IMG/VR virus record: IMGVR_UViG_3300021961_000198
Coordinates: 1 to 42,903 of that record
Length of the DNA: 42,903 nt
Reading direction: 5' to 3' (one strand)
Source of the DNA: a virus
Made by a program: the position numbers and the translations under genes. The notes beneath the pieces were generated by a model. That model ran no database searches. It saw only the letters and a list, made by a program, of their open reading frames with translations, and was not told the DNA's origin. This document shows positions 28,611-40,600 of the stretch, piece by piece. Within the stretch, counting starts at the first letter, position 1. Every line of letters starts with the position of its first letter.

Positions 28611-29545
28611 TGGGCTTCAAGTACCGCGTAGTCAGCACCGTTAGCACCGCTGAGACCCTGTTTCGGATATACGACTTTGTGACGAATACAAGTTCCCAAA
28701 GCATATACCGCCTCGTCAATGACACAGGCACGGCGGTCGCCCTTCACAACGGCACAACATTCGTCACGAGCTTCGCCAACGCGGCAGCGGTCGCGGCGGG
28801 CTCGTATATGGTCATCGAGCCGACGACCGCATTGGGGTCGGGCAACTACCGCCACCAAATCCGCATCAACAACACTGGAACCACGGTCAACTCCGTTCAA
28901 GTCTCCACGCGCGGAGGGTGGACCAACGCGGGCGCGGCGTTCGGCGCATCCTCGGCGACCGCTGCGACGCAGTTCAACGACGGAGCCGCACCGGGTGCAG
29001 GGTCGCAGCTTTACTTGGGGTGCGGCACTTTTGCTATCGACGGCAGCAACACGGGGACCTATTTTTGGGCCAACATCCGGGACACGGGGTCAGCCAACTG
29101 CGACCAGATGGCCTATGCGGGCAACTACTACCCGTGGGCTATCGCGTCGGACGTCAACCCCGTGTGCATGTTGGCTCGTGTTCCTGAGCTCGATGGCGGG
29201 AGCAACAACGAGTTTGGCCGGTCTGCACTGGACGCAAACACGCTGAGCCGGTGCGTGGTGGAGTACGCGCAAACCACATCGTTGGTCTCGGCGGGGTACG
29301 CTCGCGTCGGCATCAACGATGACCCGAGAGCCCCTGGCGCGGTGACAATCCTGCGCGACCTTGCGGGGAATTACGTCCCGCTCCCGGTGTACCTGTTCCG
29401 CAACTCGACGGCGATGTTGGGTAACTTCGGAGACCATCTGCGCGGTATCGACACATCCCTCAACGACTACGACGTGAACCATGCCACGACGCCAACCCGC
29501 ATCGTAATGGGTCACTTGTCCATGCACTTCGACATCACCCTCTGA
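28610..29545 (+). CDS. putative tail-associated virion protein, 311 aa
   Basis: Translation is coupled to the beta-helix gene (TGATG). The protein is beta-rich and low in charge, with Thr/Ser/Ala/Gly strands (RIYDFVTNTSSQSIYRLVND, AVAAGSYMVIEPTTALGSGN, RHQIRINNTGTTVNSVQVST) and aromatic turns (GGWTNAGAAFGA, FDITL at the end). It resembles receptor-binding or collar proteins with a jelly-roll, but no diagnostic motif stands out. Its position within the tail block makes a virion role likely. Confidence 0.6.
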   Translation: MGFKYRVVSTVSTAETLFRIYDFVTNTSSQSIYRLVNDTGTAVALHNGTTFVTSFANAAAVAAGSYMVIEPTTALGSGNYRHQIRINNTGTTVNSVQVSTRGGWTNAGAAFGASSATAATQFNDGAAPGAGSQLYLGCGTFAIDGSNTGTYFWANIRDTGSANCDQMAYAGNYYPWAIASDVNPVCMLARVPELDGGSNNEFGRSALDANTLSRCVVEYAQTTSLVSAGYARVGINDDPRAPGAVTILRDLAGNYVPLPVYLFRNSTAMLGNFGDHLRGIDTSLNDYDVNHATTPTRIVMGHLSMHFDITL

Positions 29546-30084
29546 TGGCAGTCGTCGCCATGACCGACCCGGTAGAGTTCACCTACTCGGAAGCGACAAG
29601 GCTATTCACCGACCCGGCGTCTATGTCGGCCTATGTCGCAGCGGGGGCCAGCGTGCCTGACACCACCATCACATCAGCGCAATCCGTAGGTCTTACGCGC
29701 GTCCGTCTCACCCTTGCAGTCACGGTCCCAAGCGACTCGACGTGGACCACGGCGGGCAACTACACCATCACGAACTTTGGCGGCGCGGCGGCGGTCACGG
29801 TCTCCTCGGCGGCAGTCGGTCACGACGGTAGCTACATTGACCTAACCACGACCGCGCACACCGAATCTGGAGCCTACACGGCAGCATGGACGGGGCTAAC
29901 CGGGGTCACGGCAGGGTCAGACGGCTACAGGGCCGCATCGCTTCCCGCAGGCCGCAAGATACGCCTTGGCGTAAGCGTGGGTCACGGCACCATTGTCGGT
30001 AACGTGCTCACAGACGGGACCATCGAATACACGGCGGGCACGGCCACCGTCACCGGCAACGACGCCTTCTCTCTCGTCTCGTAG
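29545..30084 (+). CDS. Ig-like beta-sandwich virion protein
   Basis: Coupled by TGATG. After a short N-terminus the sequence consists of strand-turn units rich in Thr/Val (DTTITSAQSVGLTRVRLTLA, VTVPSDSTWTTAGNYTITNF, AAVTVSSAAVGHDGSYIDLT), with Ala/Val/Thr strands to the end, as in bacterial-type Ig-like or fibronectin-like domains attached to phage surface proteins. It probably forms part of the tail or head exterior and may bind carbohydrate. Function inferred. Confidence 0.58.
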   Translation: MAVVAMTDPVEFTYSEATRLFTDPASMSAYVAAGASVPDTTITSAQSVGLTRVRLTLAVTVPSDSTWTTAGNYTITNFGGAAAVTVSSAAVGHDGSYIDLTTTAHTESGAYTAAWTGLTGVTAGSDGYRAASLPAGRKIRLGVSVGHGTIVGNVLTDGTIEYTAGTATVTGNDAFSLVS

Positions 30085-30092
30085 GAGCGCCC

Positions 30093-30584
30093 ATGTCCAT
30101 CACGATCCCCAACACCTTCACTAACGGGCAGACCATCAGCGCGTCCGCGATGAACGCCAACTTCGCCGCCGTGACCACGAAGTTCGCAGGCGCAGCCATC
30201 ACAACGGGCGAGCTGGCGAACCCCTACTCGTTCATGACGATCCCGATCCTGTCGGTTGCCGGCAACCTCGTGGCGGGGACTTACCGCGTGGCGTTTCGGG
30301 TGCAAGGCAACGACCCCTATATTCCGGTTTCGTTTGAGTCGTACTTTTACTCGACCGCCGGCAGCCCTGCGCTTTCGATCCAGGGCAGTAACGGTGCTAT
30401 AAATCTCCTGACGGCGGCGCTGACTTCCGCATCGGGCGACGCCAACACCGTAAAGTACACCACCGCGTTTAACGACGTGTCACTTGGTGCCGGTGAGACC
30501 ATCACGGTCACAGTGTCGCTAGCAACAGCGACGATTGTAGACTTCTCGTGTACCCTGCTGGTCAAGGTTCTGCACAAGGCGTAA
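30093..30584 (+). CDS. small tail-fibre-like protein
   Basis: 163 residues with AGGAG 5 bases upstream. The N-terminal SITIPNTFTNGQTISASAMN followed by ANFAAV is a motif recurring in phage tail-fibre and spike proteins (F-x-N-G-x-x-I-x-A-x-x-x-N-x-N-F). The remainder is beta-rich (YRVAFRVQGNDPYIPVSFES, INLLTAALTSASGDANTVKY) and ends LLVKVLHKA. It probably contributes to receptor binding. No chaperone or long fibre gene follows. Confidence 0.68.
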   Translation: MSITIPNTFTNGQTISASAMNANFAAVTTKFAGAAITTGELANPYSFMTIPILSVAGNLVAGTYRVAFRVQGNDPYIPVSFESYFYSTAGSPALSIQGSNGAINLLTAALTSASGDANTVKYTTAFNDVSLGAGETITVTVSLATATIVDFSCTLLVKVLHKA

Positions 30585-30594
30585 GGGGTCCAAC

Positions 30595-32439
30595 ATGCTG
30601 CCACAAGTACCGCTCCCGAGAATGACCCCTAGCGCCCCACCGCGCACGCTCGCCAAGCCCCCAAAAGCGCCGCTTCGCGGTCAAGGCCCGAGTGGCGCAC
30701 CGGCCCCGGCGCAGGACGACCCAATCAGGGCAATCGCAATGCAGCAGGCGCAGGCCGCGCAAGCTGCTCCCGTGCGCGCGCAACCGGCCCCAGTGCCTGT
30801 CCGGTACAGCCCTGCACCCGCACCTGCACCCGCTCTTGCTCCGGCTTCGCCCTATGCGCAGCAGCCCCCGGCTAAAAACCCGATGCCACAACAACAGATG
30901 GCGTTGGACCCACGCGCGCAGGCCATCGACGCGATGAAAGCCAAGACAGCGGGCGACCTCCTCAGCCCTACGTCGCAGTTCGCATTTATGAAGACCGGCG
31001 ATCCGTACACGCCCGCTCCGGTGGGTAACGTGGTCCCGGCGTCGCTGGCTCCCGCTCCCATGAACTACGTCCCGCCAAACCCAAACGCGGCCCCGGTAGC
31101 AGCAACGTTAGCGCAGGCAAAGGTGCCGCAAGGATTGCCCCCGGCGCTACTCCCTGACAACTTGCTTCCGTACGATCCCGAGCGTGTTGGTGCTGATGTG
31201 TTTGGCCCCAAGTCGTCTGTGGGGATGAATCCCAATTACGACCCTACCAAGCCGCATCTGGGAGAACGCCTGAAAGTCGATATTGAGCCGCCCGTGCGCA
31301 CTGAAGAGACCGTGGGGCTGGACCCATCATCTGCTATCGATTGGGACGTTCTTGACCCGTCGAAAAACCCTGGACCGGGTTTCGACTGGGATAGTGAAGT
31401 TGGCAAGTGGAAGGCTGTCCCGATGCCGCCCGGAGTTACGGCGGACTCGCCTGGGTGGTACTACGACATGAACGACGGGTGGCAATACGATCCGTATAGT
31501 TCGGTGAAGGATAAGGTCGCACTGAACGCCAGCGAAGTCATGGACAAGGACTTGTCCGAGTTCGGGTTCAACGCCGAAGAGCTCCAGGCGCAGGAAGACC
31601 AGATCATTCGTCAAGCGGCAGAGGCCAAGGCAAAGGCGATGCAGCAGATGGCGGGCCGTGGTCTTGGCGGGAGCGGCTTGGAGATCGCAGGTCTCGGCAA
31701 CATCGACGTGGGAGCTATCAGCGCCATTACGGACCTAAAGACCGAGAACAAGGCGCTCCAAATCGAACAGAGGCTCAACGAGATCAAGACTTACCTCGCG
31801 GCCTTCGGCTCACAGCTCGACGACAAGACGCGCAACGAACTTGCAGCGGAGGCGATGCAGCTTCAGAAAGACCAAATCGAGTACGAGAAGGACGAGCAGA
31901 AGGAATCCGACCGCCACATGACGCTCAACAACCTCCTCGCGCAGCTCGGCGGCGAGCAGTGGGACGTTGACGCACTCGCGTGGGCATACGACCAACTCAA
32001 CGCGGGCGCATCATACTCGGACGTGGTCAGGGCCATGTTCACGGGTTCGGATCAAGACATTACCGTGTCGCCGTCCGTGCTCGAGGCGGCGGAAGATGCG
32101 GACCAACAAGAGCAGAACCAAGACACCACCACACCGCCGCCCGTGCTCAAGGCGGCGGAAGACGCAGACGCATCGGAAGCGGGCACGGATGGCGGCGGAA
32201 CCCCGTCGGGCGGCAGCGGTCTCGCGGGCGTTGCCGACCCGGTACCTAACCTAAAGAACGGGTGGGCTTGGCAGTGGCCGCAAGCCCAAGCTCCGGGGAA
32301 ATGGACAAAGCCCGACGACCCGAACTGGCTCAACTCGTGGAACGCATACCGCGAAGCCGCCGAGGAGCGCGGCAAGGGCTTTATGAGTTTCCCCGAGTTC
32401 CAAGACTACTGGTACTCCACGCTCGACGGAGAACAATGA
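30595..32439 (+). CDS. putative internal virion/ejection protein, 614 aa
   Basis: AAGGGGT lies before the ATG. The N-terminal 150 residues are Pro/Ala/Gln-rich and disordered. A middle acidic part contains W and D repeats (IDWDVLDPSKNPGPGFDWDS). Helical, coiled-coil sequence follows (AEELQAQEDQIIRQAAEAKA, KALQIEQRLNEIKTYLAAFG). A 9-residue element recurs as VLEAAEDAD and VLKAAEDAD near the end, before a Trp-rich C-terminus (WAWQWPQAQAPGKW). Large, low-complexity, coiled-coil proteins between tail and lysis genes are usually ejected with the DNA in podoviruses. The role is inferred from position and composition. Confidence 0.62.
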   Translation: MLPQVPLPRMTPSAPPRTLAKPPKAPLRGQGPSGAPAPAQDDPIRAIAMQQAQAAQAAPVRAQPAPVPVRYSPAPAPAPALAPASPYAQQPPAKNPMPQQQMALDPRAQAIDAMKAKTAGDLLSPTSQFAFMKTGDPYTPAPVGNVVPASLAPAPMNYVPPNPNAAPVAATLAQAKVPQGLPPALLPDNLLPYDPERVGADVFGPKSSVGMNPNYDPTKPHLGERLKVDIEPPVRTEETVGLDPSSAIDWDVLDPSKNPGPGFDWDSEVGKWKAVPMPPGVTADSPGWYYDMNDGWQYDPYSSVKDKVALNASEVMDKDLSEFGFNAEELQAQEDQIIRQAAEAKAKAMQQMAGRGLGGSGLEIAGLGNIDVGAISAITDLKTENKALQIEQRLNEIKTYLAAFGSQLDDKTRNELAAEAMQLQKDQIEYEKDEQKESDRHMTLNNLLAQLGGEQWDVDALAWAYDQLNAGASYSDVVRAMFTGSDQDITVSPSVLEAAEDADQQEQNQDTTTPPPVLKAAEDADASEAGTDGGGTPSGGSGLAGVADPVPNLKNGWAWQWPQAQAPGKWTKPDDPNWLNSWNAYREAAEERGKGFMSFPEFQDYWYSTLDGEQ

Positions 32440-32440
32440 C

Positions 32441-34669
32441 ATGGCAATCCCCAACCTCGCCCCGAACTACCTCGGCCAAGTCAAAGGCATCCGTGCCCAA
32501 CGCGAGGAGAACGAGAAGCAACGCGCGTTCGAGAACGACCAAGGGAGCAAGAACTTCCTCCGTCGTCTCGGCGGTGACGTCCTCGGCGCGGCGCTCAACA
32601 TCGGCGGCGACATCGCGGGCTCTGCGTTCCGCGACTCGCTGACGAAGAACGAGCGCTCGGCAGCGGCGGGCACCTACTACCCTGACGACGACGTGATGGG
32701 GGACAGCAGCGCGGCGATTCGCCAAGTTGCGGAGTCTCGCGCGGCGACGGAGCTTCGACCGCAAGCGTCGTATGGTGGTGGCGCTGAAACGAGCTACGGT
32801 CGCCGTGCTCCTGACTTTGGAACTCCGGCGCTCGGTGGGGTCAAGGCGAACGTGCTTCGCCCGCAGCCGGCTCCGATGCGTGCTCCGACTCCTGCCCCGA
32901 CCCCATCGAACCCGATGCTCACCCCCGACATCGAAGCGCAGTTTGGGCGCGTGCTCAACGCTCCTTTGGGACCGCCGGCCATTCCCCGCCGTGACCTCGC
33001 GGACGAGACGCCGCGCCGTTCAATGGCGGCTCCACTAAGCCCTATGGCAGCCCCGCCAAGCCCCGTGGCGCAGCGCGCCGCACCGATGCCGCCCCGTGAG
33101 ATGCGCGAAGCTCCAGGCGGCTACCAGCCCCCGCGAATGATGCCGTCTACGACCGCTGCCATAGCGCGCGAAACCGGCTACCGCGACGCCATCCCGTCGA
33201 TGCCGACCTCGGTGCGCGGTCTGGCGCAGCAGTCGCAGGACGTGCGGGACGAGCGGATGCTGAGCCTAGAACTTCAGCGCAAGAAGTTGCTCTGGGAGGA
33301 GCAGCAGGCGGCGGCGAACGTCAGCATGTTGGAGCAGCGCGGCGCGTCGGCTACGGCCATTGCGGCAGCGCGCGCCAAGGAGGCGGACGCCAAGGCCAAG
33401 GCCGAAGAGATGCGGCAGCTTGACCTTCTGATGAGCGCGCGAAGCCGTGGCGCGCCGAAGTACGTCCGGGGTCTGGGCGTTTACACGCCACCGCAGACCG
33501 TGCTCCCCACGGGCAACACCGACGACGGGTTGCGCGGCGACATCGTGCCGCAGGGTCCGATGGGTCGGCAGGGCGGCACGGGCGGCAGGCGTGGTGGCGG
33601 ACAAAGCAGTGCGGGCGCAGGCGAAGACACCGGACTCGACGGCGACGCCATGACCATCGTCGTCCAGAAGCGCGACAAGAAGGGAAACCCAACGGGTCCG
33701 TCCCAGCCGCTTCGCATCGCAGCAGGACCGGCGCTTTTTCGTGCGGTAGCGGCTGCACCCATTGACCACGGTTTTGAGACTGCCGAAGACATCGGTGATT
33801 TCAAGTCGTACTTCCGTGGCTATAACGAGGCCGCACCCGGACAGAAGAAGGGCGACGCCGAGGACGTTAGCAAGTTCAATGCAGCGCGGGACAACATGAT
33901 CCGCCTCATCACCACCGCTCAATCCAAGTACGCGCCGGCTGTCGCTGGAACGCGCGAAGGGTTCGGCACGTCTCTCACCGACGTGGCACGAGCCGCACGG
34001 GTGGACGAGTCGCGCACTACCGCCGAAGCACGCGCCGAAGCGGGCCGAGTCACGCAAGAGCGACGCGAGCGAGCCGGTGCGGTCGCCAAGTCCATTCCTG
34101 CCGTCACCGAAGGCGAGGTCACGGTGGGCGACGTGGCGCAGATCGTGAAGGGCGACCCGTCCATCGGCGCAGGCTTCGGGAACTACGTTGCGAGCGTGGG
34201 CGAGGGCTTGCTTAACGCGGACCAGTTCGCCGCCGCGATCCGGGGTGCGGAGCCAACAGGCGACATGCTGAATCCGCAAAGCGCCGCCGACCTCGCGGCC
34301 TACAACGCCGTTCGGGCGAAGGCCGCTAGGGCTCGAAATCAGTTGGAGACCGACCGCCGCAACAAGACCAAAGCCGTCGTCGGAACTGCCGCCGCGTCTG
34401 CGGGAATGACGCCAGAAGAGATCGCAGCTGACCTCGAAGCGCAGGGGCTCCCGGTGCCCGAGTACATCCGAGGAACCGGCCCCGCCCCGGCACGTCCCCC
34501 GATGGTGCCACCGCCCGTGACGCCAAGGACGGCAACGCCCACGATCAACGCGGGCAACCGGGCTGAGCTTCTCAACAAGATTCAGGCAATGAAGCTCACG
34601 CCAGAGCAGAAGATGGCGCTATTCAAGCGCGAGGCCAACGCCTACGGATGGGATGACAATCTGGACTGA
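32441..34669 (+). CDS. putative internal virion/ejection protein, 742 aa
   Basis: Starts one base after the previous stop. The N-terminus MAIPNLAPNYLGQVKGIRAQ and a helical Glu/Arg stretch lead to a hydrophobic Gly/Ala segment (GGDVLGAALNIGGDIAGSAF) that could insert in the membrane on ejection. A long Pro/Met/Ala-rich disordered region follows, then coiled-coil sequence (LELQRKKLLWEEQQAAANVS, AAARAKEADAKAKAEEMRQL) and a helical C-terminus ending MALFKREANAYGWDDNLD. Second member of the three-protein ejection-like set. Unrecognised by family. Confidence 0.62.
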   Translation: MAIPNLAPNYLGQVKGIRAQREENEKQRAFENDQGSKNFLRRLGGDVLGAALNIGGDIAGSAFRDSLTKNERSAAAGTYYPDDDVMGDSSAAIRQVAESRAATELRPQASYGGGAETSYGRRAPDFGTPALGGVKANVLRPQPAPMRAPTPAPTPSNPMLTPDIEAQFGRVLNAPLGPPAIPRRDLADETPRRSMAAPLSPMAAPPSPVAQRAAPMPPREMREAPGGYQPPRMMPSTTAAIARETGYRDAIPSMPTSVRGLAQQSQDVRDERMLSLELQRKKLLWEEQQAAANVSMLEQRGASATAIAAARAKEADAKAKAEEMRQLDLLMSARSRGAPKYVRGLGVYTPPQTVLPTGNTDDGLRGDIVPQGPMGRQGGTGGRRGGGQSSAGAGEDTGLDGDAMTIVVQKRDKKGNPTGPSQPLRIAAGPALFRAVAAAPIDHGFETAEDIGDFKSYFRGYNEAAPGQKKGDAEDVSKFNAARDNMIRLITTAQSKYAPAVAGTREGFGTSLTDVARAARVDESRTTAEARAEAGRVTQERRERAGAVAKSIPAVTEGEVTVGDVAQIVKGDPSIGAGFGNYVASVGEGLLNADQFAAAIRGAEPTGDMLNPQSAADLAAYNAVRAKAARARNQLETDRRNKTKAVVGTAAASAGMTPEEIAADLEAQGLPVPEYIRGTGPAPARPPMVPPPVTPRTATPTINAGNRAELLNKIQAMKLTPEQKMALFKREANAYGWDDNLD

Positions 34670-34687
34670 GGTCGGTAGTGTAAGCCC

Positions 34688-37600
34688 ATGCCGCCATTCA
34701 AGTTCACTGACACGTCTGAGCCCGCCCCGGCAACCCGGTCGAGCTTCAAGTTCACTGACACCTCTGAACCGGCAACCCCGCCCCGGCCTAGCTTCAAGTT
34801 CACTGACACGTCCGAACCTGTAGCGCCGGAACCTGCTTTCCGTCCCACCCCAGCTCCCGCCTTTAAACCTCCCGCCGCGCCGCAGCCCATTGGCGAGCGC
34901 GTGCGAGAGCGTTTTATTGGCGAGCGGGCAGCGTCGAACATCGGCGGGCTCGATGACGTGCTGGACCCGACGCGGCGCGCGGCGCTCGTGAACGAAGCCA
35001 CGGACACGGCACGGGCCGAAGGCATCGGCAGGGAGATGTATCCCGGCGGCTCAATCAAGGCGGGCGTGAGCACGCCAGCGCGTCCGCTTGGGCGCGAGAC
35101 CCCCGGCAGCATCGACACCCCAGAAGCCCGCTTCGCTCTCGACAAGTTCCGCAAGGAGCGCGAGGTCGCGTCTCGTGGTGGCGACCCGGACGACGCCTTT
35201 GCAGTCCCGCGCACGTTGCCGGGTGGGCGGCGTCTCGTCGGTGAGCCGTCCGTCATGGAGCGTGTGGGCCAAGTGGCGGGGCTCCCGGTCACGGCACCGC
35301 TCGGTATCGCATCCGAACTCTACCGTCAAATTAAGCAGACGGTCACGGGCGAGCCGCAAGCGGAGGGCTTTCTTCCATCGGGCGACGACTACGGCACGAA
35401 CATTGGCCGCAACGTCGCCGCGCTCCCCGCCGCACTTGGCAACGTCGCCATGCGCAAGAGCGAAGAAGCCTACAAGGCCATCGATGAAAAGGGGTTCAAC
35501 CGTGCTCTGTACGAGGGTCTCGGCCTTGACCGCGACCCGGTGTCCATGCCGGGCGAAGCGTCGGCAGCGAAGGGCGAAGGGTGGAGTGAGTCCATTTTGC
35601 GCGGGCTCAAGCGCATCCCGTCCGAGATCGGGGACATCGCCACGGGCTTTACCCAGCTTGGCGTCGCGGGCGCTGAGGCTCTGGGCTCGCTTGGCACGCC
35701 CGAAGGCAACATTGAGAACGTGGTCAAGCAAGGCGTCGAAGGCGTCAAGGAAGTCGGGACCGGGGCGTTTCGCTCGTTTGCCCGAACGGCACTAGACCCA
35801 CGCGCTGAGTTCGAGCGCGGACCTATTGGAACGGCACTTAACGCCGCGATGTCAGGTCAAGGCGTGCGCAAGCTGACGGAGCCGTTGACCGACGCGAGCG
35901 CGGCCCGAACCGCCAAGATGACGCGGGAGTTAGATGGCCTACGCGCCGAGACCGCCCCCGCTGCACTGACCCGGCAATCGCTGTACTTCGATGCGGACGA
36001 AGCGGCCCGCGCGTCGGCACGAACGAAGGATGCGCTTGACGCTATGGACGCGCGCATCGACGTCGCGGAACGTGCCGGCAACGCTATCGACGACTCGGCC
36101 TATGTGGAGCGCGCAGACCTTGGCAAGCGGTTTGCCGCCCAAGAGGCACGGGTTCGCGAAACTCGCCGCGCGGTCGAGGTGTTTGACGGACCGAGCGCCA
36201 AGACCGATGCCGCCGCCGAAGGGTGGGCGCGTGCGGTCAAGGCTGGCACAAACGCAGAGCGCGGGATGGCAGAAGCAGTTGCAAAGCTCGAGGAGCTTGG
36301 CGTCCCCGGTCGCGCACTGAACGAAGGCATCGCCAAGACGATGGGCCTAGAGCGCCGGCTATCTACGGAAGCGGCCAAGCGGGCTGTCGCAGAGACGGCG
36401 GCGCGCGTCCCGTCCTATGTCGCGACGCTCGGGCTGACGGGCGCAACCGACCTCCTGAGTCACGGCATCAAGCGTCTCGGCGTCAAGTTCCCGGAGCTTC
36501 GGTGGTGGCTCAACCCACGCAACGAGCAAGTCGGGGAGATCGTCGGCGCGTTGGAGCGCGAGGGCATGGGGCGCAAGACGAAGCGAGAGCAGCAGCTTTC
36601 CGAGGCGCTCGCCAACGTCCCCGATGAGGCACGACCCACGGTGCGGCGCTTCCTGCAAGCTGAGCACTCGCCGCTTGAAGGCGGCTACTGGATGCCGGGC
36701 AACGACCGCTCGCGGCAGATGTTCGAGTTCAAGTCATGGGACCAATCCGGCAAGCCCGCGCGACCCGGCGGCAAGGCACGGCAGCAATCCGCGTTCACTC
36801 GTACCGAGTACGGCGAGATGATGCGGGCGAAGAAGCTCGCAGAGGCGAAGGCCCTGCGCGAGATGGCGGGCGACCTTGAACAAGGCGCACCGGCTGTCAA
36901 GGCGTTCGACAACCTCGCCGACTCGGCGCTCGACGTGGCACGGGCAGAAGCGGCGGCACGACTCGACGACATCAACGCGCGCATTGACCAAAGCGTCGGC
37001 GCTCGTGCTGAGCGTGGCGCGGCGGCAGTATCGAAGGCCGAAGACGCAACCATTCGCGCGCAAGGTGCCGACTTCGCATTAGGCGCCGCGAAGGTACGCG
37101 AGGCTGAGCTTGCGCAAGGTCTCGGCGGGCGTGCCGACAACCGGCCTATGGGCGCGGACGCCTTTCAAGCCGAACAGGCCCGCATCCTCGACCTGTCCGC
37201 GTCACTCCGCGCGACCCGCGAAGCCGCGACCAAGCAGGCGAAAGCCGAAGTCCGTCAAGGCTTGTCGGCGCAAGCGGGCGAGGCCATCGGCGGGGCTCTT
37301 GACGCGCGTACGGCTAAGGTCGGGGAGATGAAAGGCGTCTTCGCGGATGCGCTGAAGATCGCCCGAGAAGAGGCGCAAGCGGCCATCAACGCGACCCCAC
37401 GCGGCGGCAAGACGGCCACGCGCGAGACGTGGGACAAGGCCATCGGTGCCGAGCGCCGGGCCGAAGACCTGAAGCAAGCGCGCACGCAAGGGGCCGAAGA
37501 CCTCCGAACGCAGCTATCCATCAAGGCGGCGCGTGCGGCTGAGTCGCGGGCGTGGGCAGCGTGGCAAGACAGCCTCACGCGGTCAGAGCGCGCACAGGCC

Positions 37601-40600
37601 GCAGCGGACGGGGCGAAGCTACGCGGCGAGGTGGCCGACCTGAAGGCGACGCAAGCAGCCAAACAAGCGGCAGCGACGGCCTGGGACAACGCGCGGCGGT
37701 CAACCTACCGAGCTGAGGTTGCGGCGCGTAGTCGTCTCGAAGACCTCGCCCGCATCGAGGAAGCTGCTAACGCTGCCATTCGGCGCGAGACGGGCCTAGG
37801 ACCATCGGACGCCATGAGGATGGGCGCATCGGTTCCCCGGCTGCCGCGCGGCGCTGAAGGTCCGATGATGCCGCGCTCGCAAAGCGCCGGCCCGGTACTG
37901 GACCGCAACGCTTCGCAGTCTCGCGAGTCGCTCGTTGGGATGATGGAAGAGTCCGCGTTGCTATCGGCCAAGGTGAGAGAACTCGACGCACTGGCAGACC
38001 TTCGCCGGCAAGGGCGCACCGTTCCAAACGCAACAGACCTCGCCGCGATGGCGGCTGACTTTCGACGCCAATCCATCGGCGCTGACGAGTGGGTCGCCAA
38101 GATGGACGGCGAGCAGCGCGTGGTGAATCGCTACGGGCGAGGGCTTGCGGAGCTATCCCGCGCGGCGACCGAGGATGCGAAGGCGCTCGGCATGTTCGAG
38201 AACGCGGAGCAGATTCGGCAACTTTACTGGCCGCAGGTCATGGACCGCGCGATTCGTGACGGCACCATCGCGGACCCGTTGCAAGCGATGGGCAAAAGCG
38301 ACCGCAAGAAGCTGAACCCGTACCTCGAAGGGTCTCGGCTACGGGCGAACGCGCTGCGTCGCGAAGGCGTCCCGATGACCCGGCGTGAGGCGGAGTACGG
38401 CCTATCAACCGATCTCGCTGAGGAAGCGATGGCCGGGCTCATGGGCTTTATCGACGACGTGGAGACGTACAAGCTGTACGACCGTATCGACAAGTCCGGC
38501 GTCCCACTCGACGAAGCGGCGTTTCTTCAGAAGCGGGCACTTGCCGTCGCAGAGCACAACGCGCGCGTGTCAGCGAAGTACCGGGGCAACCCTGCTAAGA
38601 TTGCCGCCGAAGCCATCGACCCCGTAAACCCTCGCGGCGACATTCCCGGCATGGATGACTGGATCATGGTCCCCGACGAAGCGCGGTTCCCGGAGAACGT
38701 GCGCAAAGCGGCGGGCATGACGGACGATGCGGGCTCGCCGGGGCTCAAGAAGTACGGCGCGCTCGGCGGCAAGTACATTCCCGCAGACCTGTTCTTCGAC
38801 ATGGTGAACAAGCGGGCGGCGCTCGAAGAAGCCAGCAGCGCAATCTCGCAAATGAACCGCCGATGGAAGAGCGCCAAGACCGTGTGGTCTCCCGCGACCC
38901 ACGCGCGCAACGTGCTGTCGTCGGCGCTCGTCTTCGCGCCCATGGTCGGGATGAGTCTGTGGAACCCGCGCAACCTCGGTTACTACTCCGACGCGCTGAG
39001 CGACCTCGCGCGCGGCAAGAAGAGCGACGTCTACCGGATGGCTGAGCGTGACGGCGTTTTTCAAGGCACATTCGGGCGCTCTGAGCTGGGCCGTGACTAC
39101 CTCGCGTCGCAACTTGAAGGAGCGTTTCAAAATACGACGGAGCCTATGGCGCGGCTGTTCGAGATGGTGGGCGAAGCGGGCCAAGCGGCGAAGGGTGCCG
39201 TGGACGACATCAAGAGCGGTGCGTTCCAGCGAGAGCGGCAGACCCGCGCGAAGCTTCGCGATGTCGAAGGCCAAGACCAATGGGTCCGCATGCGTCAAGG
39301 CGCACCGGAGCCAAAGAGCTTTGCCCCGTCGCGGCGGGCATGGGCAGCGGCCAAGGCGTCGGGCTCGGCGCTGACTCGACTCCCCGGCATGGTCTACGGC
39401 GCGCAAGATGACCTGTTTCGCCTTGCCTACTACCGGAAGATGATTGACCAAGCGGCGCGGGCTGAAGGCGTATCTCCGACGCTCGTGAGCCAAGAAGCGC
39501 GGTCGTCGGCAGCGATGAAAGCCCGCGAGGCGTTCATTGACTACGAGAACGTTCCGGGGTTTGCGCAAGTGCTCCGGTCTCCTATGGCCCCGGTCACGCG
39601 CGAGGGCAAGTCACGGGCGGGCGGTCGCGCGGCGTTCTACCTTGCCGGCCAACCGTTCGTGGCGTTCTCCGCGCGGGCCATTCCGCGCATGCAACGGTGG
39701 CTTGCAGAAGACCCGCTTCGCGCGCAACTCTGGATGCAAACGAGCGACTACCTGAGCGACGTCAACCTTGCGCGGTCGGGCATGACGTCCGAGGAAGTCG
39801 AGGCAGCCAAGGGCGGCGTTCGGGGCACGTCCCCGTCGAGCATGACCGCTATGGGCGAGATTGTGCCGGGCATGGGCAAGGACGCGGAAGGGCGCATCGA
39901 GCTTCTAAACACAGGCTATCTCTCGCCGGTCTCGCAGTACTCGGGCGGCAAGACGACGCGGTACGACTCTGACAGCGCGCAACTCTGGGACTTCATGGGC
40001 GAGGTGTTGAACATCGACATCAACCCGCTTGTGCGTCCTGCCGCAGAGCAGCTCGGCATCGTGCCCACCTTCACGGGTCAACCGCTTGTGCGTCGGGGCA
40101 TGACGTCCGAGGAAGAGACGGCGGCGCGGCTGTCGCATCTCATTCAATCGTACCTCCCGCCCATCACGCCGTCGCTGTCCGACATGGCCGGCGAAGGCTC
40201 GATTGGGTCTGGGCCGATGGACCGAACACGCATCAAGGGCGGCTCGCAATACGAGCGTATCGCCGCGTCGGCAGCGGGGGTGCCTGACTACCAAGGCCGA
40301 GAGCGCCCGCTTTCTGGCGCGGTGAGGGACGTCTTTCTTGGCACGCGCGGTCAGTCGGTGGACATCGACGACGCGCTTGTGAATCAGACGGAGCAGGTGG
40401 AAGGCAAGCGTCGAGACGTTGCCCGTTCCGCGCAAGAGGCGACCGGCATCCTAGTACCCATGTCGCAGATGCGCCCGCCGCAGCTTCGCGCGTTCGCGAC
40501 CGAGTACCGCAAGCGGCTAACTCCGCTTTTGGCGGTCTACGCCGAAGCGGTTGAGCCCTACCCGCCATCGCGACTGGTACGCGGCATCAAGAAGAACCTC